Of a stretch of 64,000 bases of DNA, positions 1 through 9,388 are shown one piece after another. Origin of the DNA: Shewanella psychrophila (GTDB taxonomy: Bacteria > Pseudomonadota > Gammaproteobacteria > Enterobacterales > Shewanellaceae); contig NZ_CP014782.1 in assembly GCF_002005305.1 (NCBI RefSeq), positions 1,984,001 through 2,048,000 of the forward strand. Direction: 5' to 3'. Under the pieces are notes generated by a model, which made no database searches, had not been told where the DNA came from, and was given only the letters and a program-made list of their open reading frames with translations. Each line of letters begins with the position of its first letter. The first letter of the stretch is position 1. Position numbers and translations under genes: made by a program.

Positions 1-1958
1 ATACGCGGCTTTTCACAACCCACACTTTGCTGGAAGAAGCACTGTCTGCTCGCCATAAGCAAAATAGGATGATAGATGCTGTATAGCATTTTGAAATTTG
101 CAGGTCGTGCAATATGTTTAATTTGATTCTGATTGATTTCGTTAGAAATGAAGGCGCCGTGACAATCAAACTGCTCTTGCATGGCCAATAATGCATAAGA
201 ATTGGTGGTGTTTAAAAACGGACCCGCAATCCATTTAATCCCGAGCTCAAAGGCACGATTGGCGATACCGGTATTATTGGTGACAATAAGCTCAGGTTGC
301 ACTTGCTCTAAAATATTCAGCGCGGCATCAAAATCTTTACCTATCAGCACTGATGAGAACCAAGGGATTAGACGCGGGTTTTGTTTGAAAAAATCAACAT
401 ACTTAGTACAGCCGCGCTTATAGGCATCGGGTAACTTAAAGTAAATGTCCGCATCGGTAAAATCGGCAAGGGCGATATCAGCCTCATCGCAGATCAAGAT
501 AGACAGTTTAGGTCTGTGTGTTTCAGGCTTGGGATACCTCGCCAGTTTAGGTAATTCAACGGCTGGTAACACGGGGGTTTCATGGTTAAGTTGCAATAGC
601 ACTTGCTTCTTTAATCTCGTCAGCTCCTTAAAAGGAATGCTAAGGCCGGCAGCTAAATCATCAGTGACGAACTGCTGTAGGTCGAACTCTGCATTATTTA
701 AACTCTTAAATCGCTTCTCAATCGCACTGTCATCAATGCTGGCATCATCACTAATCGTCAGCAGACTAGGAGACTGCACAGTAAAGGTTTTATCCTCTAA
801 CTGAGTTTGGCCAACAATAAAGTCTTGAGTGCTCACGGTAATTGATAACGGCTGGCCCAATTGACCCGAAAAAGCCAATGCCAGTGGCAGTTTATCTATA
901 CTTAGATGCTTAATTTTATCGTTGACAGACGCTTGAATCTGGCTCTTTTCTACCTGTAATTCTTGCTCCGCATCATGAATTTGTACTACCGAAATAGACT
1001 TAAAACCATTATGAGTGAGCTTGTCTCTAAGGTGGTTTTTCGAGTTATCACGGGGATTATCGATAAACATCGACTGATTCAAGTCCCCCTTTAGAAAGGA
1101 ATTGGTCAGATCGCGGTTGAATACCTTATAGAGGCGTTCACCATCTTCAAGCAGCTCTCCAGTAGCGAGAAAGCCATCAATCTGCTTACGAAAGCTGTCT
1201 ATTACTGTATGGACGTAACTTGCGCCCTTTATACGGCCCTCTACCTTAAACGAATGAACACCAGCTTCTATCAATGCAGGCAGATCGAAAAACGCCGAGT
1301 TATCTTTGATATTGAGCGGAAAATTATGACCTGACTCAGTGATTTCATACTCTTCACGGCAAGCTTGACTACAACGGCCGCGGTTACCTGAATTACCCAC
1401 ACTGGCTGATGTGGAATAACATAATCCTGAGAACGCAATACATAAGGAACCATGTACAAACACCTCAGTGGTGATATTGTTTTCACGACCCGTCGCGGTT
1501 AATGCAGCAATCTCACGTAAATTAAGCTCTCTCGACAAATTAACTCGTGAGGCGCCTAACTTCTTCAAGAAAGGAATTTGACCAACATTATGGGTTGTTA
1601 GCTGGGTCGATGCGTGAATGTCTAATGTTGGAAAATGTTTTGTGAGTAAATGGAACATACCAATATCTTGCACAATCACACCGTCTAATGTGGTATTAAC
1701 CAACTTACTTAGTAGCTTGGCCAGTGACTTAAACTCATTTTCTAAAATAACAATATTCAATGTAAGAAATATCTGACATTGATACTGGTGTGCTAGACGA
1801 ATGATACCAACAAGTTCCTCAAAGGAAATATTAGCAGCACGGTTACGAGCATTGAAAGTATCTAAGCCACAATATACGGCGTCGGCTCCGGCAATAATCG
1901 CCGCTTTTATCGCATCAACATCCCCGCCTGGTGCTAATAATTCAATCTTTGGATCCAT
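1..1958 (-). CDS. rlhA: U32 peptidase-family protein, RlhA-like (3' end beyond window)
   Basis: Reading leftward from the ATG at 1958, an open frame of 652 codons runs off the window edge without a stop. The N-terminus (LLAPGGDVDAIKAAIIAGAD) is the U32 barrel start. 'VFVHGSLCIAFSGLC' followed by a Cys-containing 'GRCSQACR' is the U32 signature with its cysteine cluster, and 'LMASRQC' near the left edge resembles the C-terminal Cys motif. U32 proteins of this long form (with DUF3656) include E. coli RlhA, which acts in hydroxylation of 23S rRNA C2501 and is about 650 residues. TrhP/YegQ (tRNA U34 hydroxylation) is the main alternative but is shorter. Family assignment is firm; the RlhA subfamily is inferred from length and the extra middle domain. 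No peptidase activity is implied. Confidence 0.75.
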   Translation of the reverse strand, partial: MDPKIELLAPGGDVDAIKAAIIAGADAVYCGLDTFNARNRAANISFEELVGIIRLAHQYQCQIFLTLNIVILENEFKSLAKLLSKLVNTTLDGVIVQDIGMFHLLTKHFPTLDIHASTQLTTHNVGQIPFLKKLGASRVNLSRELNLREIAALTATGRENNITTEVFVHGSLCIAFSGLCYSTSASVGNSGNRGRCSQACREEYEITESGHNFPLNIKDNSAFFDLPALIEAGVHSFKVEGRIKGASYVHTVIDSFRKQIDGFLATGELLEDGERLYKVFNRDLTNSFLKGDLNQSMFIDNPRDNSKNHLRDKLTHNGFKSISVVQIHDAEQELQVEKSQIQASVNDKIKHLSIDKLPLALAFSGQLGQPLSITVSTQDFIVGQTQLEDKTFTVQSPSLLTISDDASIDDSAIEKRFKSLNNAEFDLQQFVTDDLAAGLSIPFKELTRLKKQVLLQLNHETPVLPAVELPKLARYPKPETHRPKLSILICDEADIALADFTDADIYFKLPDAYKRGCTKYVDFFKQNPRLIPWFSSVLIGKDFDAALNILEQVQPELIVTNNTGIANRAFELGIKWIAGPFLNTTNSYALLAMQEQFDCHGAFISNEINQNQIKHIARPANFKMLYSIYHPILLMASRQCFFQQSVGCEKPR

Positions 1959-2294
1959 GGTTACAACTTGTTGGTAGACATTTTATGGGGGGATGGTACC
2001 CGTATAGTTTGCTAATGAATATCGTTAAAGTAAATTATCTGCAATTGTTAGTGATAACTGAAGCAAAACTCACGCGACAGGCAGTACAGTAGAAACATCC
2101 AAGGTATTTCGATCTTGTACTCTCTAGACAATAAAGCTCAATAAAACAACAGAAGATACTGCTACTAACTAGTTATCCATGCCAAATTGACATAAGTGTT
2201 CCAGACACAAAAAAGGGAGCCTAGGCTCCCTTCGTTATGTTTAGCACTTTAGCGATAAAGTACCTCACATTTTACGTAACTTTCAGGTTGAAGG
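1959..2294. other. intergenic region between fabB and the U32 gene
   Basis: About 336 bases without a credible gene. It holds the fabB terminator at its right end and presumably the U32 gene promoter, which I could not define. No tRNA or other RNA structure stands out. Confidence 0.6.
2208..2230 (-). terminator. rho-independent terminator of fabB
   Basis: A 7-bp perfect stem (GGGAGCC/GGCTCCC, 2215-2221 with 2224-2230) and a 2-nt loop are followed, on the minus strand, by a run of U (A-run 2209-2214 on the plus strand). It lies about 65 nt after the fabB stop. Confidence 0.85.
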
Positions 2295-3506
2295 TTACTT
2301 ATACTTTCTCATGACCAAGGTTGCATTCGTGCCACCGAAACCGAAACTGTTACTCATAACAGTATTGAGTTCAGCCTTCTGGTATTCAGTCACCACAGGC
2401 ATGCCTTCGGCTTTCTCGTCCAGGTTATCAATATTGATACTCGGCGCGATAAAGCTGTTTTCCATCATGATCAAGCTGTAAATTGCTTCGTGAGCACCGG
2501 CTGCGCCGAGTGCATGACCCGTCAGAGACTTGGTCGATGCGATGGCTGGCAAGTTATCACCGAAGGTTTCACGTAGCGCTTCAAGCTCACGCATGTCACC
2601 GACAGGCGTCGATGTACCGTGAGTGTTGATGTAATCAATAGGCGTATCGACATCGGCAAGGGCCATTTGCATACAACGTACTGCGCCTTCTCCCGATGGA
2701 GCAACCATGTCATAGCCATCTGATGATGCGCCATAACCGATGATTTCTGCGTAAATTTTCGCGCCACGTGCTAACGCGTGCTCAAGCTCTTCAACAACCA
2801 CGATTCCGCCGCCACCTGAGATAACGAAACCATCACGGTCTGCATCATAGGTACGAGACGCTTTTTCAGGCGTATCATTGTACTTGGTAGACAGTGCTCC
2901 CATGGCATCGAAGCCCATAGTCAGAGTCCAATCAACCTCTTCAGCGCCACCAGCGAAGACCATATCTTGCTTACCCATCTGAATAAGCTCTGCGGCATGG
3001 CCAATACAGTGAGCACTGGTTGCACAGGCAGAACTGATTGAATAGTTCATGCCTTTAATCTTAAACGGCGTCGCTAAGCAAGCACTCGCAGTGCTAGACA
3101 TGATGCGCGGTACTATATACGGACCTACACGCTTAACGCCTTTCTCGCGTAATACATCTGCGGCTTGTACCTGGTTAGCCGATGACGCGCCACCTGTTCC
3201 GGCTATGATACCGACACGAGGATCTGAATACTGCTCTTCAATTAAACCAGCATCTTTGATGGCTTCAGCCATTGCAACATAGGCATAGGCCGCGGCTTTG
3301 CCCATAAAGCGTAGTGCTTTACGGTCAATATGTTCTTTCGGGTCTAACGTGATATCGCCCCAAACATGGCTGCGAAGTTTCATTTCTTCAAACTGAGCAG
3401 AGTGGGTAATACCACTTCGGCCAGCTTTCAGGGACTCAGTGACTTCTTGCTTATTGTTACCAATACTTGAAACTACGCCAAGTCCGGTGATCACGACTCT
3501 TTTCAT
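2295..3506 (-). CDS. fabB: 3-oxoacyl-ACP synthase I (FabB)
   Basis: Condensing enzyme of type II fatty acid synthesis; elongates acyl-ACP with malonyl-ACP in the cytoplasm and is needed for unsaturated fatty acids. The 403 residues match the usual FabB length (about 405). The Cys-His-His triad is present: C161 in SSACATS, H296 in NTHGTSTP and H331 in LTGHALG, with K326 just before. The start MKRVVITGLG is the family start. It is divergent from mnmC; the 111-bp spacer carries three 9-bp tandem repeats (3519-3545), a possible operator. Its own terminator follows. FabF is the alternative paralogue, but the N-terminus and the active-site surroundings look like FabB. Confidence 0.95.
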   Translation of the reverse strand: MKRVVITGLGVVSSIGNNKQEVTESLKAGRSGITHSAQFEEMKLRSHVWGDITLDPKEHIDRKALRFMGKAAAYAYVAMAEAIKDAGLIEEQYSDPRVGIIAGTGGASSANQVQAADVLREKGVKRVGPYIVPRIMSSTASACLATPFKIKGMNYSISSACATSAHCIGHAAELIQMGKQDMVFAGGAEEVDWTLTMGFDAMGALSTKYNDTPEKASRTYDADRDGFVISGGGGIVVVEELEHALARGAKIYAEIIGYGASSDGYDMVAPSGEGAVRCMQMALADVDTPIDYINTHGTSTPVGDMRELEALRETFGDNLPAIASTKSLTGHALGAAGAHEAIYSLIMMENSFIAPSINIDNLDEKAEGMPVVTEYQKAELNTVMSNSFGFGGTNATLVMRKYK

Positions 3507-3518
3507 TATTTCTTTCCA

Positions 3519-3545
3519 TTTAGTACATTTAGTACTTTCAGTACC
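3519..3545. promoter_or_regulatory. three tandem 9-mers with an internal dyad before fabB
   Basis: TTTAGTACA-TTTAGTACT-TTCAGTACC lie head to tail; the first two form the dyad AGTAC-N5-GTACT (3522-3536). The block begins 12 bp upstream of the fabB ATG, so it is within the fabB leader or at the promoter. A TetR-type FabR or a FadR-like regulator would be expected to control fabB, but the match to their known sites is poor, so the binding protein is not assigned. Confidence 0.35.
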
Positions 3546-3617
3546 AATTTTGCTGCGGCAATAATATCGCTTTTAGCACAATTAAGTGGTCAGCTTTCCA
3601 TAAACACGGGTAAAATA

Positions 3618-5720
3618 ATGCCTAAAGTGAGACACAGAGTAAATTCATTGACCCAAGAACATGAAGAAAAAACACTAAATAGCCGTATTTATAGTCATTT
3701 TAACTCTTTTCTTACACAATTAGCTAAAATGTATCCTGAAAAAAATAAGTTATCGATAGGGCAAATTGGACTCTGTGATGCACAGCAACTGATATCGGTC
3801 ATCTTACTGCAACAAAAATCCATGGCGGATACTCGCTTGCATATGCAGATTTTCGAATCTGACTTATCGGCCGTTGAGCGCATAAATCTCGAACTCACAG
3901 CACTTCAAACTCAGCATAGAGAGTGCAAAGAACTGGCCCATACCGATTCAGTTCTAGACTCTGAATTAAACCTACAAGCCAGCTCAGGTTCATTCGCTGA
4001 CAAGCAAGCTGCAATTGAGCAGCTTATCGATTCAAAGCTAGTTGCAATACCGGGCTGCCAGAGACTAGTTTTAAATCAAGGGCACTGCCTCATCGACCTC
4101 TATCTCGGTGATATACACTCAAGTTTAAGCAACACGCTTGCCCCCGCTGATTCGGCATCTTATATCGATGCATGGGTTCACACGTCAGATTCACATGGAC
4201 TGAATGAAGCGCAATTATGGCAAATGGCAAAGCTCAGCAGCCAGACAGCCCTGCTATCTAGCGTGCACATGAATGAGCAACAAGCTAACTTCGCCCAAAT
4301 AGCGGGTTTTTCCCTAGCAAACTCATTTTTTAATGACTCAACATCAGAAAAGAGCCCTCAGCCCCCAACACCGACTCTGTTAAGTGATGAGATTTCTCAG
4401 CAAGAGCGACGGGCGGTAAGGCAAGCTCAGGCCGATACGTTTCAGCACTATCCTCAGTTACCAGCAAAAGAGGGCGCTATTGCCGTCATAGGTGGTGGCA
4501 TTGCCAGCACTCATCTTGCACTTTCCCTTGCAGAGCGAAATAAAACCGTGCGGATTTTTTGCCAGGATGAAAGCTTTAGCCAACAGGCTTCGGGAAATAA
4601 ACAAGGCGCGGTCTATCCCCTACTCACCCCAGATAATGGCACCCTTAGCCAATATTTTCAGCAAGGCTTGCTGTTTAGCCGAAGACGATTAACCAGCCTG
4701 CTCAGAGAAGGCTTTAACATAGCGAGTGAACTGTGCGGTGTGTTGCATACGGGCCACGATGAACGCAGCTGTGGCAGAATCAACCGAATAATCTCGGCGC
4801 AAGCCTGGCCGAAAGACATCGCCCACAGTGTCTCCGCCAAAGAAGCCACTGCTCTCGCAGGCATAGAGGTCGATAAAGAAGGTGTTTTTTACCCGTTAGG
4901 GGGCTGGATAAGTCCGCCGGAATTTACCCAGGCGGCATTCGACAAGGCTGCCCAAATTGCCGATGTCAGCGCCTTGTTTAACTGTAATATTACCCGTATC
5001 GAGCAAAGCCAAGGTCAATGGTACCTGTATCAGGACTCAGACTCTCATTCGAATGAGGTTAAGCATGGTCCCTTCAGCACTTTAGTGCTGGCCAATGGCC
5101 ATGGGTTGACTCAGTTTGAACAAAGCAAACTCCTTCCGGCAACCGGATTCAGAGGTCAAGTAAGTCATATCCCAGCCCGCAACGAGTTGGCAAAGCTCAC
5201 TACGGTTTTGTGTTCCCACGGTTACCTGACACCCAGCAATAACCAGCTTCATTGCACCGGTGCCAGTTATGTTAAAGACCCAGCTCACCTGGATTATTGT
5301 CCTAACGAGCAGCTGGATAACCTTAAAAAGATGCAGCACAGCTTTGAAAACAAGTCATGGGTCGAAGATATCGATATCACGGGACACAGTGCCAGAGTCG
5401 GCGTGCGTATGGTCACTCGGGATCATGCACCCATGCTGGGCTGCGCACCCGATACCGATGTAATGCTAGAGAATTACCAGCTCCATCAACATACTAAGGC
5501 CAGTATCAAGTTCTGGAAAGATAATCCGGCCCCAATTCATGATGGCCTGTTTATTTTAGGTGGCCTAGGTTCGAGGGGAATAACAACAGGACCACTCGCT
5601 GCCGAAGCCCTCGCCGCTCAGCTGTGCGGAGAGATAATACCACTGGATATGGCTACATTAGCCCTACTTAATCCCAATCGAATGTGGATGCGTAAACTGA
5701 TTAAAGGTAAGGCATTGTAG
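3618..5720 (+). CDS. mnmC: MnmC-like tRNA cmnm5(s2)U34 oxidoreductase with degenerate methyltransferase half
   Basis: MnmC completes mnm5s2U34 in tRNA: its C-terminal FAD domain removes the carboxymethyl group and its N-terminal domain methylates the product. The C-terminal half is convincing: dinucleotide-binding motif IGGGIAS (residues 291-297), 'SGNKQGAVYPLL', 'GLGSRGITTGPLAAE' and the ending 'LNPNRMWMRKLIKGKAL', close to E. coli. In the N-terminal half (1-240) the SAM-binding GFGTGLN motif is replaced by 'SIGQIGLCDAQ' (46-56), and the DAWFLDGFAPAKNPDMW segment is reduced to 'DAWVHTSDSHGLNEAQLW' (184-201). Methyltransfer therefore looks lost (inference). Length (700) is normal. Confidence 0.85.
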   Translation: MPKVRHRVNSLTQEHEEKTLNSRIYSHFNSFLTQLAKMYPEKNKLSIGQIGLCDAQQLISVILLQQKSMADTRLHMQIFESDLSAVERINLELTALQTQHRECKELAHTDSVLDSELNLQASSGSFADKQAAIEQLIDSKLVAIPGCQRLVLNQGHCLIDLYLGDIHSSLSNTLAPADSASYIDAWVHTSDSHGLNEAQLWQMAKLSSQTALLSSVHMNEQQANFAQIAGFSLANSFFNDSTSEKSPQPPTPTLLSDEISQQERRAVRQAQADTFQHYPQLPAKEGAIAVIGGGIASTHLALSLAERNKTVRIFCQDESFSQQASGNKQGAVYPLLTPDNGTLSQYFQQGLLFSRRRLTSLLREGFNIASELCGVLHTGHDERSCGRINRIISAQAWPKDIAHSVSAKEATALAGIEVDKEGVFYPLGGWISPPEFTQAAFDKAAQIADVSALFNCNITRIEQSQGQWYLYQDSDSHSNEVKHGPFSTLVLANGHGLTQFEQSKLLPATGFRGQVSHIPARNELAKLTTVLCSHGYLTPSNNQLHCTGASYVKDPAHLDYCPNEQLDNLKKMQHSFENKSWVEDIDITGHSARVGVRMVTRDHAPMLGCAPDTDVMLENYQLHQHTKASIKFWKDNPAPIHDGLFILGGLGSRGITTGPLAAEALAAQLCGEIIPLDMATLALLNPNRMWMRKLIKGKAL

Positions 5721-5754
5721 TCAATTTACAAACTCTAAGCTCTAAACCAGAATG

Positions 5755-5786
5755 CTAAGCCAGAAGCACCAAGCGCTCTGGCTTAG
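5755..5786. terminator. hairpin between convergent mnmC and sensor kinase genes
   Basis: A perfect 10-bp stem CTAAGCCAGA/TCTGGCTTAG with a 12-nt loop sits between the two converging stops. The T-run is short on the plus strand (TCTTATAA). It probably serves as a bidirectional terminator. Confidence 0.6.
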
Positions 5787-5806
5787 TCTTATAAAGAATC
5801 CAATTC

Positions 5807-7081
5807 TTATGGTGAATCCGATTCTGTAGAAAAGTCTATTCGCGCAATAAATTCACTCTCATCATTATTTAATTCGACGCCCCAATTCATTCGCTCACAG
5901 ATCCGCTCAATGATAACTAAGCCACAGCCATAACCTTCATTATAAATATCATAACCATCATGACGGTTGACCACCTGCAACTGAGTGCCTGCTAACTGAA
6001 TATCGATATCGCCGACACTGTAACTAAAGGCATTTTTAATCAAGTTATTGATGACCACTGTGATAAAACTCTCTGGAGCATATACACTCAAAGCTCCCTC
6101 AATCGACAGTTGATAGCTAGCACTATTTTTAGAAAACAGCAGACTCAGCTCATCGAGTTGCCGTATCAGAATCAGCTCTAGCTGGCTCTCTTTTATATGC
6201 TTAGGTTCTATATCTTTGCGACCAAGCAGCAAAAATGTCTCAGTAAGCAGCTCCATTTCATTGCTGGCTCGCTCAAGACGCTTGATGGCTTTAACGGCTA
6301 CATGAGGTAAATCAGGCACTTTATTCAGTAACTCGGTAGAGCCTTTTATCACCATGATAGGCGTTCTTAATTCATGGGATGCAAAACGGCTGAACTCTTT
6401 TTCACGCTTAAAGAAGTTACTGATATCGATTTTACTCTCGAGTAGCGTGGTCTCAATCTCACGGGTTTCTCTAAACTGGGTCTCTATATCGAATAGGGGG
6501 TTGTCCGGGGACATTTGACTAATTTTATCTTGGATCTTAGATAGGGGGCGCGAGATTGTCCGCACAAAATAGATCCCATACAAGACCATAGACAAGGTTA
6601 AGAATCCTCCCAAAATCATAGTCAGGTAGTGAAGACCAGATTCATATTCATCCAAGTAATCATCGGCATCATCCTGAAAGACAACATACATCAAGCCTTT
6701 ACCGGAGGGATGTTCTGTAACAATAAAGTGTTTATCTTCAGTGCCGATAAGATGCTCATATAACCCAACCTTGGTGTAATTATTGAGCCAGTCTGGCATC
6801 GACGTTTCACTCCAATAGCTACTAAATTCTACCGAGTTAGGTAGAGGCGCCTGTGGGCCAAACTGCTGATAATCTCTTTCATATTGACTGGCCTCGGTAT
6901 CAAGCCAGTGGTGTAAACTGATGACTTCTAATTGATCTTCGGCGATATAGATAAGTGACCAGAAAAGGCTGACGATCAAGAGTGTCATCAAGCCAAAGCT
7001 CCAGCGTATCTTGCGATAAAAGCTGGGATACTGATTGTGATTAGATCCAAGAATATTGAACATAGAGAGGTCACTTTCCAT
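5807..7081 (-). CDS. sensor histidine kinase
   Basis: Membrane sensor kinase of 424 residues, 39 nt downstream of its response-regulator gene. Two membrane segments (about 28-48 and 152-173) enclose a periplasmic domain of roughly 100 residues with no recognised ligand fold. HAMP-like linker follows, then the phospho-acceptor motif FASHELRTP with H236, the N-box VVINNLIKNAFSYS (342-355) and a G2-like YGCGLVI (384-390). The usual DxGxG G1 box is not evident; 'NRHDGYD' (372-378) stands in its place, as in some shortened HATPase domains. A second Met at residue 7 is an alternative start. Stimulus unknown; the neighbouring divergent lipoprotein gene is a possible target. Confidence 0.85.
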   Translation of the reverse strand: MESDLSMFNILGSNHNQYPSFYRKIRWSFGLMTLLIVSLFWSLIYIAEDQLEVISLHHWLDTEASQYERDYQQFGPQAPLPNSVEFSSYWSETSMPDWLNNYTKVGLYEHLIGTEDKHFIVTEHPSGKGLMYVVFQDDADDYLDEYESGLHYLTMILGGFLTLSMVLYGIYFVRTISRPLSKIQDKISQMSPDNPLFDIETQFRETREIETTLLESKIDISNFFKREKEFSRFASHELRTPIMVIKGSTELLNKVPDLPHVAVKAIKRLERASNEMELLTETFLLLGRKDIEPKHIKESQLELILIRQLDELSLLFSKNSASYQLSIEGALSVYAPESFITVVINNLIKNAFSYSVGDIDIQLAGTQLQVVNRHDGYDIYNEGYGCGLVIIERICERMNWGVELNNDESEFIARIDFSTESDSP

Positions 7082-7120
7082 ATAAGCGCTATAGCGATAA
7101 AACTAGGTTAGCCATGAGAT

Positions 7121-7786
7121 TTATTTAATCCGATAGCCTTGGCCATGTAAGGTTTCAAGTCTGGACTCACTAAACCCTTTATTGAGCGCTGTCCTTAATC
7201 CATAGACATGACTTCGAAGTGCATCGCTATTTGGAGATTCGTCCCCCCACAGGGCCTCGGTGATCTCTTGACGACTGACATAACCTGGAGCATGCTTTAG
7301 CAGCAGCTTAAGTATTTTAAGTTGCGTTCTGCTTAATTTAACGACGACCTCACCCCGAATAACTTGGTTAGTGCGTATATCCATAACGATATCTGCATAT
7401 TTAAGTTCACCGATATCTTTACGAGGACCACGATTTTCCAAGGCATGTAGCCGTAGACTCAGTTCTTGCATCGCAAAAGGTTTCAGCAGGTAATCATCTC
7501 CCCCAGCTTGGAAGGCCAAGATCTTATCTTCCAGATGGTCTTTAGCCGTGAGAAATAAAATAGGTGTACTGCAAAATAGCTCTTGTCTCAGCTTTTTCAC
7601 CGTGCTGATCCCATCAAGTTTAGGCATCATAATATCCATTATAATCACATCATAATGGTTTTCAGCGACTAAATGGATGGCACTCTCGCCGTGGTAGGCA
7701 CAATCAATCACAATGCCTTCGAGTTCCAAATAATCCGCGATGGTTTCAGAGACACTAGGATTATCTTCGACAATTAATACTTTCAT
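7121..7786 (-). CDS. OmpR/PhoB-family response regulator
   Basis: Receiver domain (start MKVLIVEDN, acceptor Asp in 'YDVIIMDIMMPKLDG', D51 from this start, conserved Lys in 'LLKPF') followed by a winged-helix DNA-binding domain ('LSRTQLKILKLLL', 'LRSHVYGLR', ending 'LHGQGYRIK'). A GTG 21 nt upstream (7807) extends the frame by seven residues and has AAGGA only 3 nt before it. I chose the ATG at 7786 because it is the family's normal start. It forms a two-gene operon with the downstream kinase. It is divergent from the lipoprotein gene at 7879; no clear direct-repeat binding site was found in the spacer. Confidence 0.88.
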   Translation of the reverse strand: MKVLIVEDNPSVSETIADYLELEGIVIDCAYHGESAIHLVAENHYDVIIMDIMMPKLDGISTVKKLRQELFCSTPILFLTAKDHLEDKILAFQAGGDDYLLKPFAMQELSLRLHALENRGPRKDIGELKYADIVMDIRTNQVIRGEVVVKLSRTQLKILKLLLKHAPGYVSRQEITEALWGDESPNSDALRSHVYGLRTALNKGFSESRLETLHGQGYRIK

Positions 7787-7878
7787 ATTTTTTACGCTTT
7801 TCTTCACGAGTCCTTCACACTCACATCAATATGATGCTCAGCCTATCCTGTATTTTATTCATTAAGGTATGACAAGTA

Positions 7879-9162
7879 ATGAAAAGCTCAAGTGTTAAAT
7901 ATTTCGTTTTAGCGGGTGTGCTCGCGACATTCGTTGCCGGCTGTGGCAGTTCTAGTAATGATACCGATGATACTAGCCCCGAGCCTAGCACAACTACTAT
8001 TTTTGGACCCGTTGACAGCATATCTGTGGGTGAGCAAACAATTACTGTTAATGGCTATCAATTGGAAACAACTCAGGCATCCGTTAGCTATGAGGATAAT
8101 ATTCTCACAACAAGTGCAATAACCCAAGGCACGCAGGTTGAAATTGAAACATTGAATGCTTCAGCACAAGAGATTGAACTCGATCCTGCAGTCACAGGAA
8201 TTGTAACGGCCATCCAAGCCGACCATATTGTGGTCAACGGTGAAGCATTCTATTTTGACCAGCTAAGCGATAATATCGCAATTGGCAGCTGGGTGATGAT
8301 CTCTGCTAAGCAACAAAGTGATGCTAGCTGGTTAGTCTCTTCTATTGATAACCCGCTTGAATTAACGACTTCAGAAGTCGAAGGCCGAATTTCTTCCCTC
8401 AATATTGATGCCCATCAGTTCAATATAGGCACAATTATTGTCAATTATTCTAATGCCGAATTTGATGATAAAAATACACTTCAAGTTGGCCTATGGGTCG
8501 AAGTATTTGGTCAATATTCTAATCATATGTTAGATGCCATTGATATCGATATAGAAAATCAGCATGACTATCACGGTGCAGAAGTAGAAGGCACCGTCAC
8601 TTGGGTCAATTCAGAACAGAGCCACTTTGAGCTTAATGGACACACTAAAATTAAGATTACGGCTGAAACGCGTTTCGAAGATGGCAGTCAGAGCGATCTT
8701 AGTATCGGTGATATCCTTAATGTTGACCTAATAGAAAAAAACCAAGCACTACTTGCCACAGAAATTGATTTTGAAAGCCAGCAAACGCCTGTTTCAAAGA
8801 GCTTCTCACTGGAGGGACTCGCTCAAATCGACGGTGAAACATTTATGATTAATCATATTGAGTTTGCCTTAGATGCCGGCACTTACTTCGATGATGGTTT
8901 AACCTTAGCCAGCTTGAATAACACTTGGGTTGAAATTGAAGGCATTGAATCAATCAGTCATCCTGACGACACGCTATGGCTAGTTAAAGAAGTAGATAAA
9001 GAACAACAAGAACAACACATAGATCTAGAGGGGCCAGTTGAAAATAACACGTTATGGAACTATGCATCGTCTGATAACTCCTTATCCCAGTTTAATGGAC
9101 AATGGGTAGAAGTTGAATGTCAGCTTAATGGTGACGATTTGCTTGGATGCAAACGAGACTAA
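7879..9162 (+). CDS. lipoprotein with repeated DUF5666-like modules
   Basis: The 427-residue protein begins with a lipoprotein signal (lipobox FVAGC, Cys22) and an acidic/Ser/Thr linker. After that, about five or six short beta-rich modules recur, each beginning with a 'G-x-(V/I)-x-x-I/V' pattern and containing 'I-x-V-N-G': 'GPVDSISVGEQTITVNG' (near 43), 'GIVTAIQADHIVVNG' (near 101), 'EVEGRISSLN' (near 167), 'EVEGTVTWVNS' (near 234) and 'SLEGLAQIDGETFMIN' (near 311). This resembles DUF5666 OB-like repeats of exported proteins. Function unknown. It is transcribed divergently from a two-component system and may be its target or its accessory sensor. Confidence 0.7.
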   Translation: MKSSSVKYFVLAGVLATFVAGCGSSSNDTDDTSPEPSTTTIFGPVDSISVGEQTITVNGYQLETTQASVSYEDNILTTSAITQGTQVEIETLNASAQEIELDPAVTGIVTAIQADHIVVNGEAFYFDQLSDNIAIGSWVMISAKQQSDASWLVSSIDNPLELTTSEVEGRISSLNIDAHQFNIGTIIVNYSNAEFDDKNTLQVGLWVEVFGQYSNHMLDAIDIDIENQHDYHGAEVEGTVTWVNSEQSHFELNGHTKIKITAETRFEDGSQSDLSIGDILNVDLIEKNQALLATEIDFESQQTPVSKSFSLEGLAQIDGETFMINHIEFALDAGTYFDDGLTLASLNNTWVEIEGIESISHPDDTLWLVKEVDKEQQEQHIDLEGPVENNTLWNYASSDNSLSQFNGQWVEVECQLNGDDLLGCKRD

Positions 9163-9176
9163 TACCCAACATATCT

Positions 9177-9213
9177 AACCTGGAGATGGGTTACCGCCCA
9201 GGTTTTGTTATTT
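9177..9213 (+). terminator. terminator of the lipoprotein gene
   Basis: Stem AACCTGG/CCAGGTT (9177-9183 with 9198-9204), 14-nt loop, then TTTTGTTATTT. It begins 14 nt after the stop codon. Confidence 0.65.
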
Positions 9214-9388
9214 CTGCGTTTCGACTCCCGCCTGTATTAGGGCATTTGTTAAGAGAATTAGCCCAACTGAGATACACTGTTCTGACATTCCCCCAGTTAA
9301 ATACCGAAGTATTTTGCCTCAACTGATCGAAGCTCTGGCCTCTATCCGCCGCCTTTGCCAATCATGAATAAGTTTACAATCGTCGTTG

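Noticed and set aside
202..804. Plus-strand ORFs of 73 and 119 codons
   Set aside because: Antisense to the U32-family coding frame, which is continuous and has family motifs.
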